Assembly: GCA_003151975.1 (NCBI GenBank)
Contig: PLZD01000049.1
Location: 56,676-120,675 of the forward strand
Origin: Elusimicrobiota bacterium
GTDB lineage: Bacteria; Elusimicrobiota; Elusimicrobia; UBA1565; UBA9628
Length of the DNA stretch: 64,000 nucleotides
Direction of reading: 5' to 3'
Each line of letters opens with the position of its first letter. The stretch's first letter is position 1. The translations under genes and the position numbers were made by a program. Positions 1 through 8,194 of this stretch are shown here, piece by piece. A model generated the notes under the pieces. That model searched no databases and was not told the origin of the DNA. It saw only the letters and a program-made list of their open reading frames with translations.

Positions 1-97
1 GCCTTCCCGCCGCAACCGAATGCGCTCAAGACCGTGAACAATCCTATAAGAGGAAAGGGCGTTCTCATCGAGAATAGTATAGCCCAACTTCGGCGCC

Positions 98-113
98 TAG
101 GACCATCGTCCTA
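98..113. promoter_or_regulatory. Palindrome TAGGAC-N4-GTCCTA upstream of efflux operon
   Basis: A perfect 6+6 inverted repeat with a 4-base spacer. It lies inside a longer imperfect hairpin whose arms extend into GCGCC/GGGCGC. Its centre is about 55 bases upstream of the start predicted from the promoter at 126-154. The same half-sites and spacer occur at 30872-30887 before a secreted protease gene, which suggests a regulator site. No regulator is identified, so the role is inference. Confidence 0.4.
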
Positions 114-125
114 AGGGCGCCCCTA

Positions 126-154
126 TTGACACGCGCCGGCATCGGGGGCATACT
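126..154 (+). promoter_or_regulatory. Sigma70-type promoter of the efflux operon
   Basis: TTGACA (126-131), a 17-base spacer, then CATACT (149-154). The predicted start is near 161, about 11 bases before the ATG at 172. No Shine-Dalgarno sequence fits in that short leader. Confidence 0.55.
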
Positions 155-171
155 ATTAGCCACCTAACCAT

Positions 172-1479
172 ATGCGCTGGATCACCCTCGCCTTTTTCTT
201 GTGCCGGCCGATGTTGGCGTCTGCCGCAACGCCGCCGCTGAGCTTGCACGACGCGATCGGATTAGCCGTCGAGCACAACTTGACCGCCCTCTTGTCGCGG
301 GCCGAAACCCGCCGCGCGCGCTCCAAGACCCTCGAGTCCGCCGTGAGCCTCCTGCCCCAGCTCATGGGTACGATGAGCCAGCAGCGCGTCTACCGCGAGA
401 ACCTCGCGGCGCTTGGGTTTAATTTCTCAAGCGGCGGCTTTCCCAGCATGCTCGGCCCCTACAACGTCTTCGACGCGCGCCTTCACCTGGTCCAGACCTT
501 GTTCGACGCGGAATCATGGAGCCTCTGGCGGTCGGCGCAATCCGATGCGCGCGCGGCGAGCTCCGAGGAAGCCCTGGCCGCCGAGCAGGTCTCGGGCGCG
601 GCGGCCCTGGCCTACATCGAGTCCCTGCGCGCGCGGCGCACCATCGTCGCCGCCCAGGCCGGCGAGGACCTCGCGGTCCAGCTGATGACTCTCGCGCGCG
701 AGGAAAAGAAGGCGGGTGCCGCCGCCGGCATCGACGTCGCGCGCGCCGAGACGCGCGAAGCCGAGGAGCGCCTGCGCCTGTTGGACGCCAAGACCGCTTC
801 CAATGACGCCGACCTCCGGCTCAAGCGGCTGTTGGGCCTTGCCATGGGCGAGCCTGTGGTCCTGGCTGATTTGTTAACGACAGTCTCGACCGGCTCTTGG
901 CGCGAAGCCGACGCCCAAACCGCGGCGTTCGCCGGCCGCTGGGAGCTCAAGGTCGCGTCCGCCCGCCTCGAGTCGCAAGACGACGCCGTGCGCGCGGCCA
1001 AGCTCGAGCGCCTGCCGACCGTCACGGCCGCGGGCGACGTGGGGCTTTCCGGCGTCAAACCGAATTCCACGGCGCGCACGACGGGCTCGCTCGGCGTGGG
1101 CTTGAGCCTGCCCATTTTCGACGGGCGGCGCGCCGAGGCCAAGACGCGCGAGGCCAAAAGCTCGCAGGACGAGGCGAGCGAGCGGCTTTCGGACATGCGC
1201 CTGCAGGTCGAGGAGGATGTCCGCCACTCGCTCGACACGCTCGACGAGTCCGCCGAGCGCGCGCAGACCGCCGCTTTGGCCGTCACGCTCGCCGAGCGCG
1301 AGCTGGAGCTCGCGCGCGGGCGCTTTTCCGCCGGAGTCGGAGACAACGTCGAGGTCGTCGACGCGCAGGCCAAGGTCGCGCGCGACGAGGACGCCCAAAC
1401 CGCCGCGCTTGCGGGGCTCTGGAGCGCGCGCGTCAATCTCGCGCTCGCGCTGGGCGTCATGAAGGATTTCAGCCTCTAG
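172..1479 (+). CDS. TolC-family outer membrane efflux protein
   Basis: The 435-residue product has an N-terminal signal peptide (cleavage near residue 19) and the Ala/Glu/Arg-rich long helices of the outer membrane efflux protein family, in which two repeats build the trimeric channel-tunnel. The N-terminal element SLHDAIGLAVEHNL is typical of the family and the length is normal. It would form the outer-membrane exit duct for the pump encoded by the next two genes. The HlyD-family gene starts 9 bases after its stop behind a good AGGAGAG, so the three genes form one operon. The ATG was chosen because the signal peptide starts there; there is almost no leader and no Shine-Dalgarno. The substrate cannot be read from sequence. 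Confidence 0.9.
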   Translation: MRWITLAFFLCRPMLASAATPPLSLHDAIGLAVEHNLTALLSRAETRRARSKTLESAVSLLPQLMGTMSQQRVYRENLAALGFNFSSGGFPSMLGPYNVFDARLHLVQTLFDAESWSLWRSAQSDARAASSEEALAAEQVSGAAALAYIESLRARRTIVAAQAGEDLAVQLMTLAREEKKAGAAAGIDVARAETREAEERLRLLDAKTASNDADLRLKRLLGLAMGEPVVLADLLTTVSTGSWREADAQTAAFAGRWELKVASARLESQDDAVRAAKLERLPTVTAAGDVGLSGVKPNSTARTTGSLGVGLSLPIFDGRRAEAKTREAKSSQDEASERLSDMRLQVEEDVRHSLDTLDESAERAQTAALAVTLAERELELARGRFSAGVGDNVEVVDAQAKVARDEDAQTAALAGLWSARVNLALALGVMKDFSL

Positions 1480-1487
1480 GAGAGAAC

Positions 1488-2393
1488 ATGGACAGCACTC
1501 ACACCGAAGCTCACGGAGCGCAAGCCCGCCGCGCGCCGCCGCCCGTAAGCGGCATGGATTGGCGCCGCTACGCGTTGGGCGCGGCCGTCGTCGTCGGCCT
1601 GGCCGGATCCATCCGCTATTGGCTTTTCGCTCGGGTCCATGAATCGACCGACGACGCCTTCATCGACGCGGACGTCGCCGCCATCAACTCCAAGGTCCGG
1701 GGCCAGGTCCAGGGCATCGACGTTTCGGACAACCAAGAAGTGAAGAAAGGCGATCCGCTGCTCGAGATCGATCCCGTCGACTATCAGGTGCGGCAGGGCC
1801 AAGCCAAGGCCGAACTCGCGGCGGCCCAGGCCGAAGCGCGGCGGGCGCAGGCCGACGGCGCGCGCTACAAGCAGCTCTTCGCCGCGGACCAAGTCTCGCG
1901 GCAGGTCTTGGACAACGCGGTGGCCGCCGCCGATGTCGCCCTCGCCAAGGTCGACGTGGCCCGCCAGAGGCTCGCGCAAGCCGAGCTCGATCTGTCCTAC
2001 ACGCGGCTGACGGCACCGGTCTCGGGACGCGTGGCGCGGCGCGCCGTCGAGCTCAAGAGCTTCGTCGAAGTGGGCCAGCCCTTGATGGCCTTGGTGCCCA
2101 AAGGAATCTACGTCACCGCCAATTTCAAGGAGACCCAGCTGACCCGCATGCATCCCGGGCAGAAAGTCGAGATCCGCGTCGACACTTACGGCGCGCACAC
2201 GTTCACGGGGCACATCGACAGCATCCAGGCGGGTACGGGGGCGAGATTTTCCCTGCTGCCGCCTGAGAATGCCACCGGCAATTTCGTCAAGGTCGTCCAG
2301 CGCGTCCCGGTCAAGATCGTCTTCGATGAGCGGACCGACGGCTTCCTTCTGGCCCCCGGCATGTCGGTCGAACCCGTCGTCGAGCTCAAATGA
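1488..2393 (+). CDS. HlyD/EmrA-family membrane fusion protein
   Basis: A 301-residue periplasmic adaptor. A short cytoplasmic N-terminus is followed by one membrane segment near residues 24-44, then the first lipoyl half (INSKVRGQVQGIDVSDNQ), an alpha-hairpin rich in Ala/Gln/Arg, the second lipoyl half (YTRLTAPVSGRV) and a beta-barrel C-terminus. This order is typical of EmrA, which joins the inner-membrane transporter to TolC. The ATG at 1488 sits 3 bases after AGGAGAG; the reading frame is open much further upstream, but that stretch is a shadow of the TolC gene. The stop overlaps the next start by four bases (ATGA), implying translational coupling with the EmrB-type transporter. Confidence 0.9.
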   Translation: MDSTHTEAHGAQARRAPPPVSGMDWRRYALGAAVVVGLAGSIRYWLFARVHESTDDAFIDADVAAINSKVRGQVQGIDVSDNQEVKKGDPLLEIDPVDYQVRQGQAKAELAAAQAEARRAQADGARYKQLFAADQVSRQVLDNAVAAADVALAKVDVARQRLAQAELDLSYTRLTAPVSGRVARRAVELKSFVEVGQPLMALVPKGIYVTANFKETQLTRMHPGQKVEIRVDTYGAHTFTGHIDSIQAGTGARFSLLPPENATGNFVKVVQRVPVKIVFDERTDGFLLAPGMSVEPVVELK

Positions 2394-3961
2394 CCTCCGG
2401 CCCGGCCGCGCACGCGCCTTGGCGCCCGCGGCACAATCCGTGGCTCGTGACGCTCTCCGTGATGCTAGCGACCTTCATGGAGGTGCTGGACACTTCGATC
2501 GCCAACGTCGCCCTGCCGCACATCGCGGGCAACCTGTCGGCCACCAACGAGGAAGCGACCTGGGTGCTGACGAGCTATCTGGTCAGCAACGCGATCATCC
2601 TTTGCGCCGCGGCGTGGCTGTCCACTTACTTCGGCCGGAAAAAATATCTCGCTTTCTCGGTGATCATTTTCACGGTGTCGTCGGCGATGTGCGGCCTGGC
2701 GCAAACCTTGCCCCAGCTCGTCGGCGCGCGCATCATCCAAGGCATCGGCGGCGGCGGCTTGCAGCCGCTGGCGCAGGCGATCATGCTGGAGTGCTTCGCT
2801 CCCGAGGAACGCGGAGCCGCCATGGCCGCCTACGGCATGGGCATCGTGGTCGCGCCCATCATCGGCCCCACGTTGGGCGGCTGGATCACCGACAATTATT
2901 CGTGGCGCTGGATCTTTCTCATCAACATCCCGATCGGCCTGCTCGGAGCGTACATGCAAGGCATTTTCGTGGAGGACCCGCCGTACTTGGCCAAGCAGCG
3001 CGTCGGGCGCATCGACTACGTGGGCTTCGGCTTCATGGCCTTGGGGATCGGGCTGCTGCAGCTCGTGCTCGACAAGGGGCAGGAGGCCGACTGGTTCGAC
3101 GCCACCTGGATCTGCTGGGCGTCGGGAATTTCCGTCGCGTCCTTGCTGACCTTCGTCTGGTGGGAGCTCAAGATCAAGCATCCGATCATGAACCTGCGGC
3201 TCCTGCTCAACCGCAACCTCTCGATGGGCTGCGTCTTGATGGGCATACTCGGCGCCGTGCTGTTCGGGACGACGGCCATCCTTCCGATCTTCATGCAGAC
3301 CTTGCTCGGCTACACGGCGCTGGCCAGCGGCATGGCCATGACGCCGCGCGGCATCGGCTCGTTCATCTCGATGCTCGTCGTCGGCCGCATCGTCAAGCTC
3401 ATCGACACGCGGGCCATCATGATGGCGGGCTTCCTTGGGCTGGCCGCGACCTTGATGATGCTCTCGCAGCTCAACCTTGAGATCACGACGGCCAACATCG
3501 CCTGGCCCTTGGTCCTCAACGGCATGACGATGGGCTTCATCTTCGTGCCGCTCACGACGCTGTCGATGGCGACCTTGCGCCAGCAAGACATCCAGCAGGG
3601 TACCGGAATTTATTCCCTGCTCCGAAATCTCGGCGCGAGCATCGGCATCTCGATCATGGTCGCGGTCCAATCAAGGCTGGCGCAAGGCCACCAAGTCGCG
3701 CTGATCTCGCACCTGACGCCCTACGACCAAAGCTACCGGATCAACTTGGCGCACTTCGCGCAGGTTCTGCGCGGCTGGGCGCCTCTCAGCGCGCTGGGGG
3801 CCGCGCGCGGCATGATCTACATGCAGGCCGTGCGGCAAGCCACTCTCCTGGCGTTCGTGGATACTTTCCACGTATTGACGATCATCTGCCTGCTGGTTTG
3901 CCCGTTCGCCTGGGTGTTCAAGAAGGGCCAAGGCGGCGGCGGTCACGTCGCGATCGAATAA
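2390..3961 (+). CDS. DHA2-family (EmrB-type) drug:H+ antiporter
   Basis: A 523-residue major facilitator protein with 14 predicted membrane helices, the size and topology of DHA2 transporters. Family motifs are present: the N-terminal LDTSIANVALP (antiporter motif D1), the loop GRKKYL, ARIIQGIGGGGLQP (motif B) and GPTLGGWI (motif C). With the two upstream genes it forms an EmrAB-TolC-like pump that would move hydrophobic drugs, fatty acids or lipids across both membranes. The start codon overlaps the stop of the adaptor gene. Whether it exports products of the lipid cluster at 34-50 kb is not shown by position. Confidence 0.9.
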   Translation: MTSGPAAHAPWRPRHNPWLVTLSVMLATFMEVLDTSIANVALPHIAGNLSATNEEATWVLTSYLVSNAIILCAAAWLSTYFGRKKYLAFSVIIFTVSSAMCGLAQTLPQLVGARIIQGIGGGGLQPLAQAIMLECFAPEERGAAMAAYGMGIVVAPIIGPTLGGWITDNYSWRWIFLINIPIGLLGAYMQGIFVEDPPYLAKQRVGRIDYVGFGFMALGIGLLQLVLDKGQEADWFDATWICWASGISVASLLTFVWWELKIKHPIMNLRLLLNRNLSMGCVLMGILGAVLFGTTAILPIFMQTLLGYTALASGMAMTPRGIGSFISMLVVGRIVKLIDTRAIMMAGFLGLAATLMMLSQLNLEITTANIAWPLVLNGMTMGFIFVPLTTLSMATLRQQDIQQGTGIYSLLRNLGASIGISIMVAVQSRLAQGHQVALISHLTPYDQSYRINLAHFAQVLRGWAPLSALGAARGMIYMQAVRQATLLAFVDTFHVLTIICLLVCPFAWVFKKGQGGGGHVAIE

Positions 3962-4015
3962 CCTCGCGAACTTTGGCGTCCGCGAGCCGTAATATTGTGA
4001 AGGGAGCCCATCAAA

Positions 4016-4531
4016 ATGAAAACCAAACTTGTTCTCATCGCCGCCGCGCTTCTGGCGTCGGCGCTTGCCGCCGCGCAGACCTCGAACACCAAGCCCACGA
4101 GCGTGACGAAGCCCAAGAGCGCTTCGAACGCTCCGGCGGGCACTCAGGCCGCCCATCATGACCGGCACGATGACGGCAAGGTGGAAAAACTCCGGCGGGA
4201 CCTCGTGGAGGTCGAGCGCAAGCAAGAAGAGGCGCTAAGACCTCTCAACCAGGAGCGTCAGACCAAGATCGAAGCCGAGAATCGGCAGCTCGAGCCGAGG
4301 CGCCAGCAGATCACACGGCCCTTCGACACGCAGAAGAAGCCTCTGCAGGAGCAGCTCAATCGGATCTCGGCCGACGAAAACAAAGCGCTCCAGTCCCTCA
4401 ACGCCGATCAGCGCGCCAAGGTCGATCAGATCAACAAGGACTATGAGGCCAAGCGCGGGTCCATCGCCAAGCCGTTCGAGACGCAGCGCGAGGACCTGCG
4501 CCGGCAGATCGAGGCGGCCGAGCGTCATTAA
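4016..4531 (+). CDS. Small exported coiled-coil protein
   Basis: A 171-residue product with a clear signal peptide (MKTKLVLIAAALLASALAAA, cleavage after AAAQ). Then comes a low-complexity Lys/Ser/Thr linker and about 110 residues of Glu/Gln/Lys/Arg-rich sequence that should form an alpha-helical coiled coil. Two similar blocks (TRPFDTQKKPLQEQLNRI and AKPFETQREDLRRQIEAA) look like an internal duplication. It has its own GGGAG ribosome site 10 bases before the ATG and stands alone between the efflux operon and a glycosyltransferase gene. I do not recognise a named family. A periplasmic structural or scaffold role is a guess. Confidence 0.75.
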   Translation: MKTKLVLIAAALLASALAAAQTSNTKPTSVTKPKSASNAPAGTQAAHHDRHDDGKVEKLRRDLVEVERKQEEALRPLNQERQTKIEAENRQLEPRRQQITRPFDTQKKPLQEQLNRISADENKALQSLNADQRAKVDQINKDYEAKRGSIAKPFETQREDLRRQIEAAERH

Positions 4532-4550
4532 GCTTGAGGCCGGATCAAGC

Positions 4551-4556
4551 TATAAT
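4551..4556 (+). promoter_or_regulatory. TATAAT -10 box, leaderless start
   Basis: A consensus TATAAT ends 6 bases before the GTG start at 4563, so the expected transcription start coincides with the start codon. The -35 match (TTAAGC at 4528) is weak. No ribosome site precedes the gene. Confidence 0.5.
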
Positions 4557-4562
4557 CGGTAG

Positions 4563-6428
4563 GTGAATCGCCGCCTCCCCGCTCCGGGGCTTGCCCTCTT
4601 CGCGCTGGCCGCGGTGGGAGCGTTCTCGGGAGCATTCGACCGAAGTTTCTGGCGGTTCTTGCTTTCTCATCCGGAGTCGTTCGATCGCTCGTCCGCCGGC
4701 TTCATCTTCAACGATCAGATCATTCCCCTTCTCTGCGTCGCGCTCGGGGCGATCGTCTGCTGGAGCCTCGGACGACGGTTCGCGCCGGACGCGCCGACGG
4801 CCTTCGGTCTCGGCCTCGGCGCGCTGGCTTGCTGTACGGCCGTCCTCGGTTCGTTCGGCATGCTCAATCGCGGCGCTCTCATCGGTCTCTCGTCCCTCTC
4901 CCTGCTGGCGGCCGCCGTGGGGCTTTGCAAACATCGCCCCACGCTTCATTTAAAGAGCAAGTTGATGCCGCTTTGGAAGCTCGGCCTGATCGTGCCCATC
5001 GCGTACACGGCTTTCCACGCGCTGGTCCTCGCGCTGACGCCGCCGACCGGCTACGATGTCACGGCCTATCACCTGGCGATCCCCCGGCTTTATCTCCGCG
5101 CGGGAGGCATCGTCTCTCTGCCTTGGCTGTTCCACAGCCGCTGGCCGCACTTGATGGAAGTCTTCTATTCGCTGCCGCTGGCGCTGGGCTGCGATCGCGC
5201 CGCGGCGCTGATCCATGTCGCCTGCTGCGCCGCGCTGGCCTGGGCCGTCTACGCCGCGGCCAAAAAAGAGCTCGATGAAAACGCGGCGCTCTTGGCGGCC
5301 GCGCTCTTCGTCTGCCAGCCGGTCCTGCACTACGTCATGTCCGACGCGCACTCCGACGGCGCGCTGGCGCTCTTTCATTTTCTAGCGGCGCTGGCGCTCT
5401 GGCGCTGGACCAAGACGCAGGCGCGCGGCTTGCTGATCGCCTCCGCGTTCCTCAGCGGCTGCGGCGCGGCCTGCAAGCTCCAGGGCGTCGTGCTGACGCT
5501 CTGCTTGGCGTTCATGGCGCGGCGCAAGCGCGCCGATGCTTTGCTTTTTCTCGGGCTCTCCGCGGTGATCTTCGGACCGTGGTATCTCAAGACCTGGCTT
5601 GCGACCGGCAATCCGATCTGGCCTTTCGTGTTCGGCGGTTCGGATCATGCCGCGCGCCTGGCGGCCGACCTGAACGCCTTCAACGGCTGGCAATTCCCGA
5701 GAGATTTTCCCCTTTTCCTGCGCTACGGCCCGCATTTCATCCTCGCGCCGCTGATCGTCCTGCTGATCGTCGTGGGAAGAGACCGCCGCCTGTCGCCGTT
5801 CGTGCGCTTCATGTTGGCGCCCGCACTTCCGCTGGCGTTGGCCTCCTGCCCGAGCCACGAAGTGTGGCGCTACCTTCTCCCCATCGTGCCCGCGCTCGCG
5901 CTGGCCTCTGCCTGGCTCGCGCTAACCCTCATCCAGCGGGGAGGATGGCGCAAGACGACGGCGTTGGCCGCCGTGGTCTTCGCGCTTTCCCCGGTGCTGA
6001 CTTTGAGCCAAAGCAACGAGCTCTTCTATGTGGCCGGCATCAAATCGACGCAGGACCCCGGCGCGTCTGCGCGCGTGCATTACCTCGCCCGCGCGACGCC
6101 CTACTATTCCTTTTATAAGGACGCGGCGCGTCTGCTCGGCCCCCACGACAAAGTCCTGCTTCTGCGCGACGTGCGCGGCTACCATCTCGATGCCGACTAC
6201 GAGTGGTTCGAGCCGCTGCTTCAATACGATCTCGAGGGCCGCGCTGACATCATAGCGGCCTTGCGCGAGCGCGGCTTCACTTACGCCGTCGTCCACGACG
6301 AGCCCGGCTGGTTCAATTCCTTTACGCCTTATTCTGATGAGACGGGCGGACGCGTTCAGCGGGCCATGAAGCGCGGCGGAAAAAGAATCCTCCAAAACGG
6401 CGTCTATTCCCTTTACGCGCTCCCCTAA
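4563..6428 (+). CDS. Polytopic membrane glycosyltransferase-like protein (PMT/ArnT-like)
   Basis: A 621-residue protein with about a dozen hydrophobic helices and a soluble C-terminus. The first periplasmic loop TGYDVTAYHLAIPRLYL resembles the acidic loop of GT-C glycosyltransferases of the PMT_2 type, which use polyprenyl-phosphate sugars. It is expected to add sugars at the outer face of the inner membrane; substrates are unknown. The GTG start is supported by a TATAAT box placed for a leaderless message. The neighbouring genes encode small exported proteins and give no pathway link. Related architectures occur at 11306, 23905 and 61049. Confidence 0.7.
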   Translation: MNRRLPAPGLALFALAAVGAFSGAFDRSFWRFLLSHPESFDRSSAGFIFNDQIIPLLCVALGAIVCWSLGRRFAPDAPTAFGLGLGALACCTAVLGSFGMLNRGALIGLSSLSLLAAAVGLCKHRPTLHLKSKLMPLWKLGLIVPIAYTAFHALVLALTPPTGYDVTAYHLAIPRLYLRAGGIVSLPWLFHSRWPHLMEVFYSLPLALGCDRAAALIHVACCAALAWAVYAAAKKELDENAALLAAALFVCQPVLHYVMSDAHSDGALALFHFLAALALWRWTKTQARGLLIASAFLSGCGAACKLQGVVLTLCLAFMARRKRADALLFLGLSAVIFGPWYLKTWLATGNPIWPFVFGGSDHAARLAADLNAFNGWQFPRDFPLFLRYGPHFILAPLIVLLIVVGRDRRLSPFVRFMLAPALPLALASCPSHEVWRYLLPIVPALALASAWLALTLIQRGGWRKTTALAAVVFALSPVLTLSQSNELFYVAGIKSTQDPGASARVHYLARATPYYSFYKDAARLLGPHDKVLLLRDVRGYHLDADYEWFEPLLQYDLEGRADIIAALRERGFTYAVVHDEPGWFNSFTPYSDETGGRVQRAMKRGGKRILQNGVYSLYALP

Positions 6429-6471
6429 TTTCCCTAGAATGGCGCATCGTGGCAAATATCGGAGGAAACCA

Positions 6472-6912
6472 ATGAAACGCAACGCACTATTGTTCGTATT
6501 CGTCGCGGCGTTCTGCGCCGCCGGCGCCTACGCCCAGGAAGACCAGACGCCCGCCGCCGGTTCCTCGGACCAGACCCCCGCCTCCTCTGATAAGAGCGGC
6601 GCCGCCAAGCCGTCGAAGGCGGAGAGGGCCGCCAAGTGGAAGGCCACCATGGAAAGCGGCGTCAAGAAGGACTGCTCCGCCGAGATCGCCCCTGGCGGCG
6701 TCTGCGGCGGCAAGGACTTCGGCACCGGGCTCGAGAAGTGCCTGCACGAGAACCGCGCCAAGCTGACCGACGGCTGCAAGGTCGCCGTTCGTCCGCGCCG
6801 CGGCATGAAGGGCAAAGGCCAGAAGGGCGGCGGGAAGGGCTCGGGGGAGAAGACCGACGAGTCCCAGAGCGACAACGGGCAAGGCGCCCCGGCTCCCGCT
6901 CCGGCTCAGTAA
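6472..6912 (+). CDS. Exported Cys-rich (GLG1-repeat-like) small protein
   Basis: A 146-residue product with a signal peptide (MKRNALLFVFVAAFCAAGAY, cleaved near AYAQ). A Pro/Ser/Thr-rich linker follows, then one Cys-rich unit of the pattern DCSAEI...C...LEKCLHENRAKLTDGCK. This resembles the cysteine-rich GLG1 repeat common in small bacterial periplasmic proteins. The tail is a Gly/Lys-rich basic stretch and then an acidic stretch. The start at 6472 follows GGAGG by 6 bases; an upstream in-frame ATG at 6439 lacks both a ribosome site and a signal peptide context. A strong terminator follows. Function is unknown. Confidence 0.7.
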   Translation: MKRNALLFVFVAAFCAAGAYAQEDQTPAAGSSDQTPASSDKSGAAKPSKAERAAKWKATMESGVKKDCSAEIAPGGVCGGKDFGTGLEKCLHENRAKLTDGCKVAVRPRRGMKGKGQKGGGKGSGEKTDESQSDNGQGAPAPAPAQ

Positions 6913-6935
6913 AGAAAGAGAAGCAGTTTCGAGAG

Positions 6936-6971
6936 GCGTCCCGCGCGTTCGCGCGCGGGGCGTTCTTTTTT
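6936..6971 (+). terminator. Rho-independent terminator
   Basis: A GC-rich 12-bp stem closed by a TTCG tetraloop (6948-6951) with two wobble pairs, followed by a T-run at 6964-6971. It ends the 6472 gene and overlaps by two bases the stop of the convergent ParB-like gene. Confidence 0.85.
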
Positions 6972-7560
6972 AGGCTTTTCCGATGAAGCCCGGCAAATCC
7001 TTCGCGGCGGTCGTCCGGCAGAGCTCGAGGGCTTCCGTAACGGCTTCCTCGAAGTGGTCGAAAACGGGATGCTTTTTGACTTCTTTCCTAAAGAAGGTCG
7101 CCCAGCGAAACTCGGAGAACGGCACCGCGACTTTTTCGTAGCCGCCTTCCTCGCGCACGCGCCAGGCCAGGCTCCGGTACGGGTCGTCGGCCATGCACTT
7201 GACGCTGTGCGGTAGCTGGACCGGATCGTGCGGGCCGTTGCCCCATTGGTCGTACGGGAAAATCCAATGGTTCTTGCGCATGTGCTCCCAGAGCTCGGAG
7301 AAGGACTGCCGGGAGAAATCCGCCTTAACCTCGACGTGAATCTCATCGAGGCCGGCTTCCCAGCAGGCGCGCGCGAGGTGGTGATGGTCGATCAGATAAG
7401 TCCGGTCGTTGGGCGCAAGCACTACAGGGATGGGCCGCTCGCTCAAGTATTTTTCGAGCTCGTGTGATTTCATTCCCTTGAGCCGCTTGAGACGAAAGTC
7501 GACCTCTTTCATGCCGACGGTCAACTGCGTCGGGCGCAGGTCGAGGACTTTTCTTTTCAT
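6970..7560 (-). CDS. ParB-like nuclease-domain protein (ParBc_2 type)
   Basis: A 196-residue cytosolic protein. The segment LIDHHHLARACWEAG and the preceding PTQLTVGMKEVDFR match the stand-alone ParB/sulfiredoxin-like fold of the ParBc_2 family, not the chromosomal ParB with a helix-turn-helix. Members are widespread with no settled role; the fold can bind nucleotides. It lies downstream of a terminator that closes the rhodanese gene, so it probably has its own promoter; the A/T-rich leader (TTTCCTTTTTTCC) has no clear ribosome site. It could be an orphan of any process; nearby genes give no partition context. Confidence 0.75.
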   Translation of the reverse strand: MKRKVLDLRPTQLTVGMKEVDFRLKRLKGMKSHELEKYLSERPIPVVLAPNDRTYLIDHHHLARACWEAGLDEIHVEVKADFSRQSFSELWEHMRKNHWIFPYDQWGNGPHDPVQLPHSVKCMADDPYRSLAWRVREEGGYEKVAVPFSEFRWATFFRKEVKKHPVFDHFEEAVTEALELCRTTAAKDLPGFIGKA

Positions 7561-7608
7561 GGAAAAAAGGAAAGGGCCGCCCCCGTGATGGTGCTGAGGG
7601 CGGCCCTT
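7561..7608 (-). terminator. Intrinsic terminator after the rhodanese gene
   Basis: On the minus strand, a perfect 11-bp stem (AAGGGCCGCCC, arms 7598-7608 and 7572-7582) is followed by TCCTTTTTTCC at 7561-7571. It ends the PPK2-CHAD-rhodanese run and lies just upstream of the ParB-like start. Confidence 0.85.
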
Positions 7609-7636
7609 CTCAATGGCATGCGGCTTTCAGACGAGA

Positions 7637-8146
7637 CTAGTTGCTCTGAGACTGCGCGACGGGTTCCTCGACCTGGGCGGTCTCGGTCTCGGCGGCCGGC
7701 GTCTCCTCGACGGGCTGCTCGTGCGACTTCTTGTTGTGCGTCTTGCGTGCCTTGGGAGCAGCGGCCGCGGAGCTCTTCTCGACGGGCTGACCGTAGGCCT
7801 TCCAAGTTTCGAAGCCGCCCTCAAGCTCGACGACGGGGAAGCCCTGGGAGGAGAACGCCAGCGCCGCGCGGGCCGCGAGGTGGCAGACCTGCGTGTAGCA
7901 GTAAACGATGTGCGTCTTGCTCTTGTCGAGCGCCGTGGTCTTGTGCCACTTCTCTTGCGGGAGATTGATCGCGGTCGGGACATGGCCCTTCGCGTAGGAC
8001 TTCGAGTCGCGGACGTCGATGATCTTGATGTCCTTGCGCTCCTTGAGCCAGCGGCCCAGCTCGATGGGTCCGGTCGTGAACGCGAGCTTGCGGGAGAAAT
8101 AGCGCTTGGCTTTCTTGGGGTCCGGCGTCTTGAACTTGTTCTTCAT
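7637..8146 (-). CDS. Rhodanese-domain protein with charged C-terminal tail
   Basis: A 169-residue cytosolic protein. A single rhodanese domain spans roughly residues 25-115, with IDVRDSKSYAKGHVPTAIN as the substrate-side signature and YCYTQVCHLAARAA as the active-site loop. The Cys that would carry the persulfide is in YCYTQVC, and a second Cys sits in the same loop. The last 50 residues are a Glu/Pro/Gln/Lys tail with no fold. The start follows GAGGT by 7 bases. It lies downstream of the CHAD gene on the same strand and before a terminator. Sulfur transfer or sensing is the family role; the acceptor is unknown. Confidence 0.85.
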   Translation of the reverse strand: MKNKFKTPDPKKAKRYFSRKLAFTTGPIELGRWLKERKDIKIIDVRDSKSYAKGHVPTAINLPQEKWHKTTALDKSKTHIVYCYTQVCHLAARAALAFSSQGFPVVELEGGFETWKAYGQPVEKSSAAAAPKARKTHNKKSHEQPVEETPAAETETAQVEEPVAQSQSN

Positions 8147-8194
8147 GGGGGTTACCTCGGGTGTCGTTGGTGAACGAAATGACGGTATAGGGGA

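Noticed and set aside
1..171. tRNA or other structured RNA in the first intergenic region
   Set aside because: Only a promoter and an inverted repeat are present; no cloverleaf or acceptor sequence.
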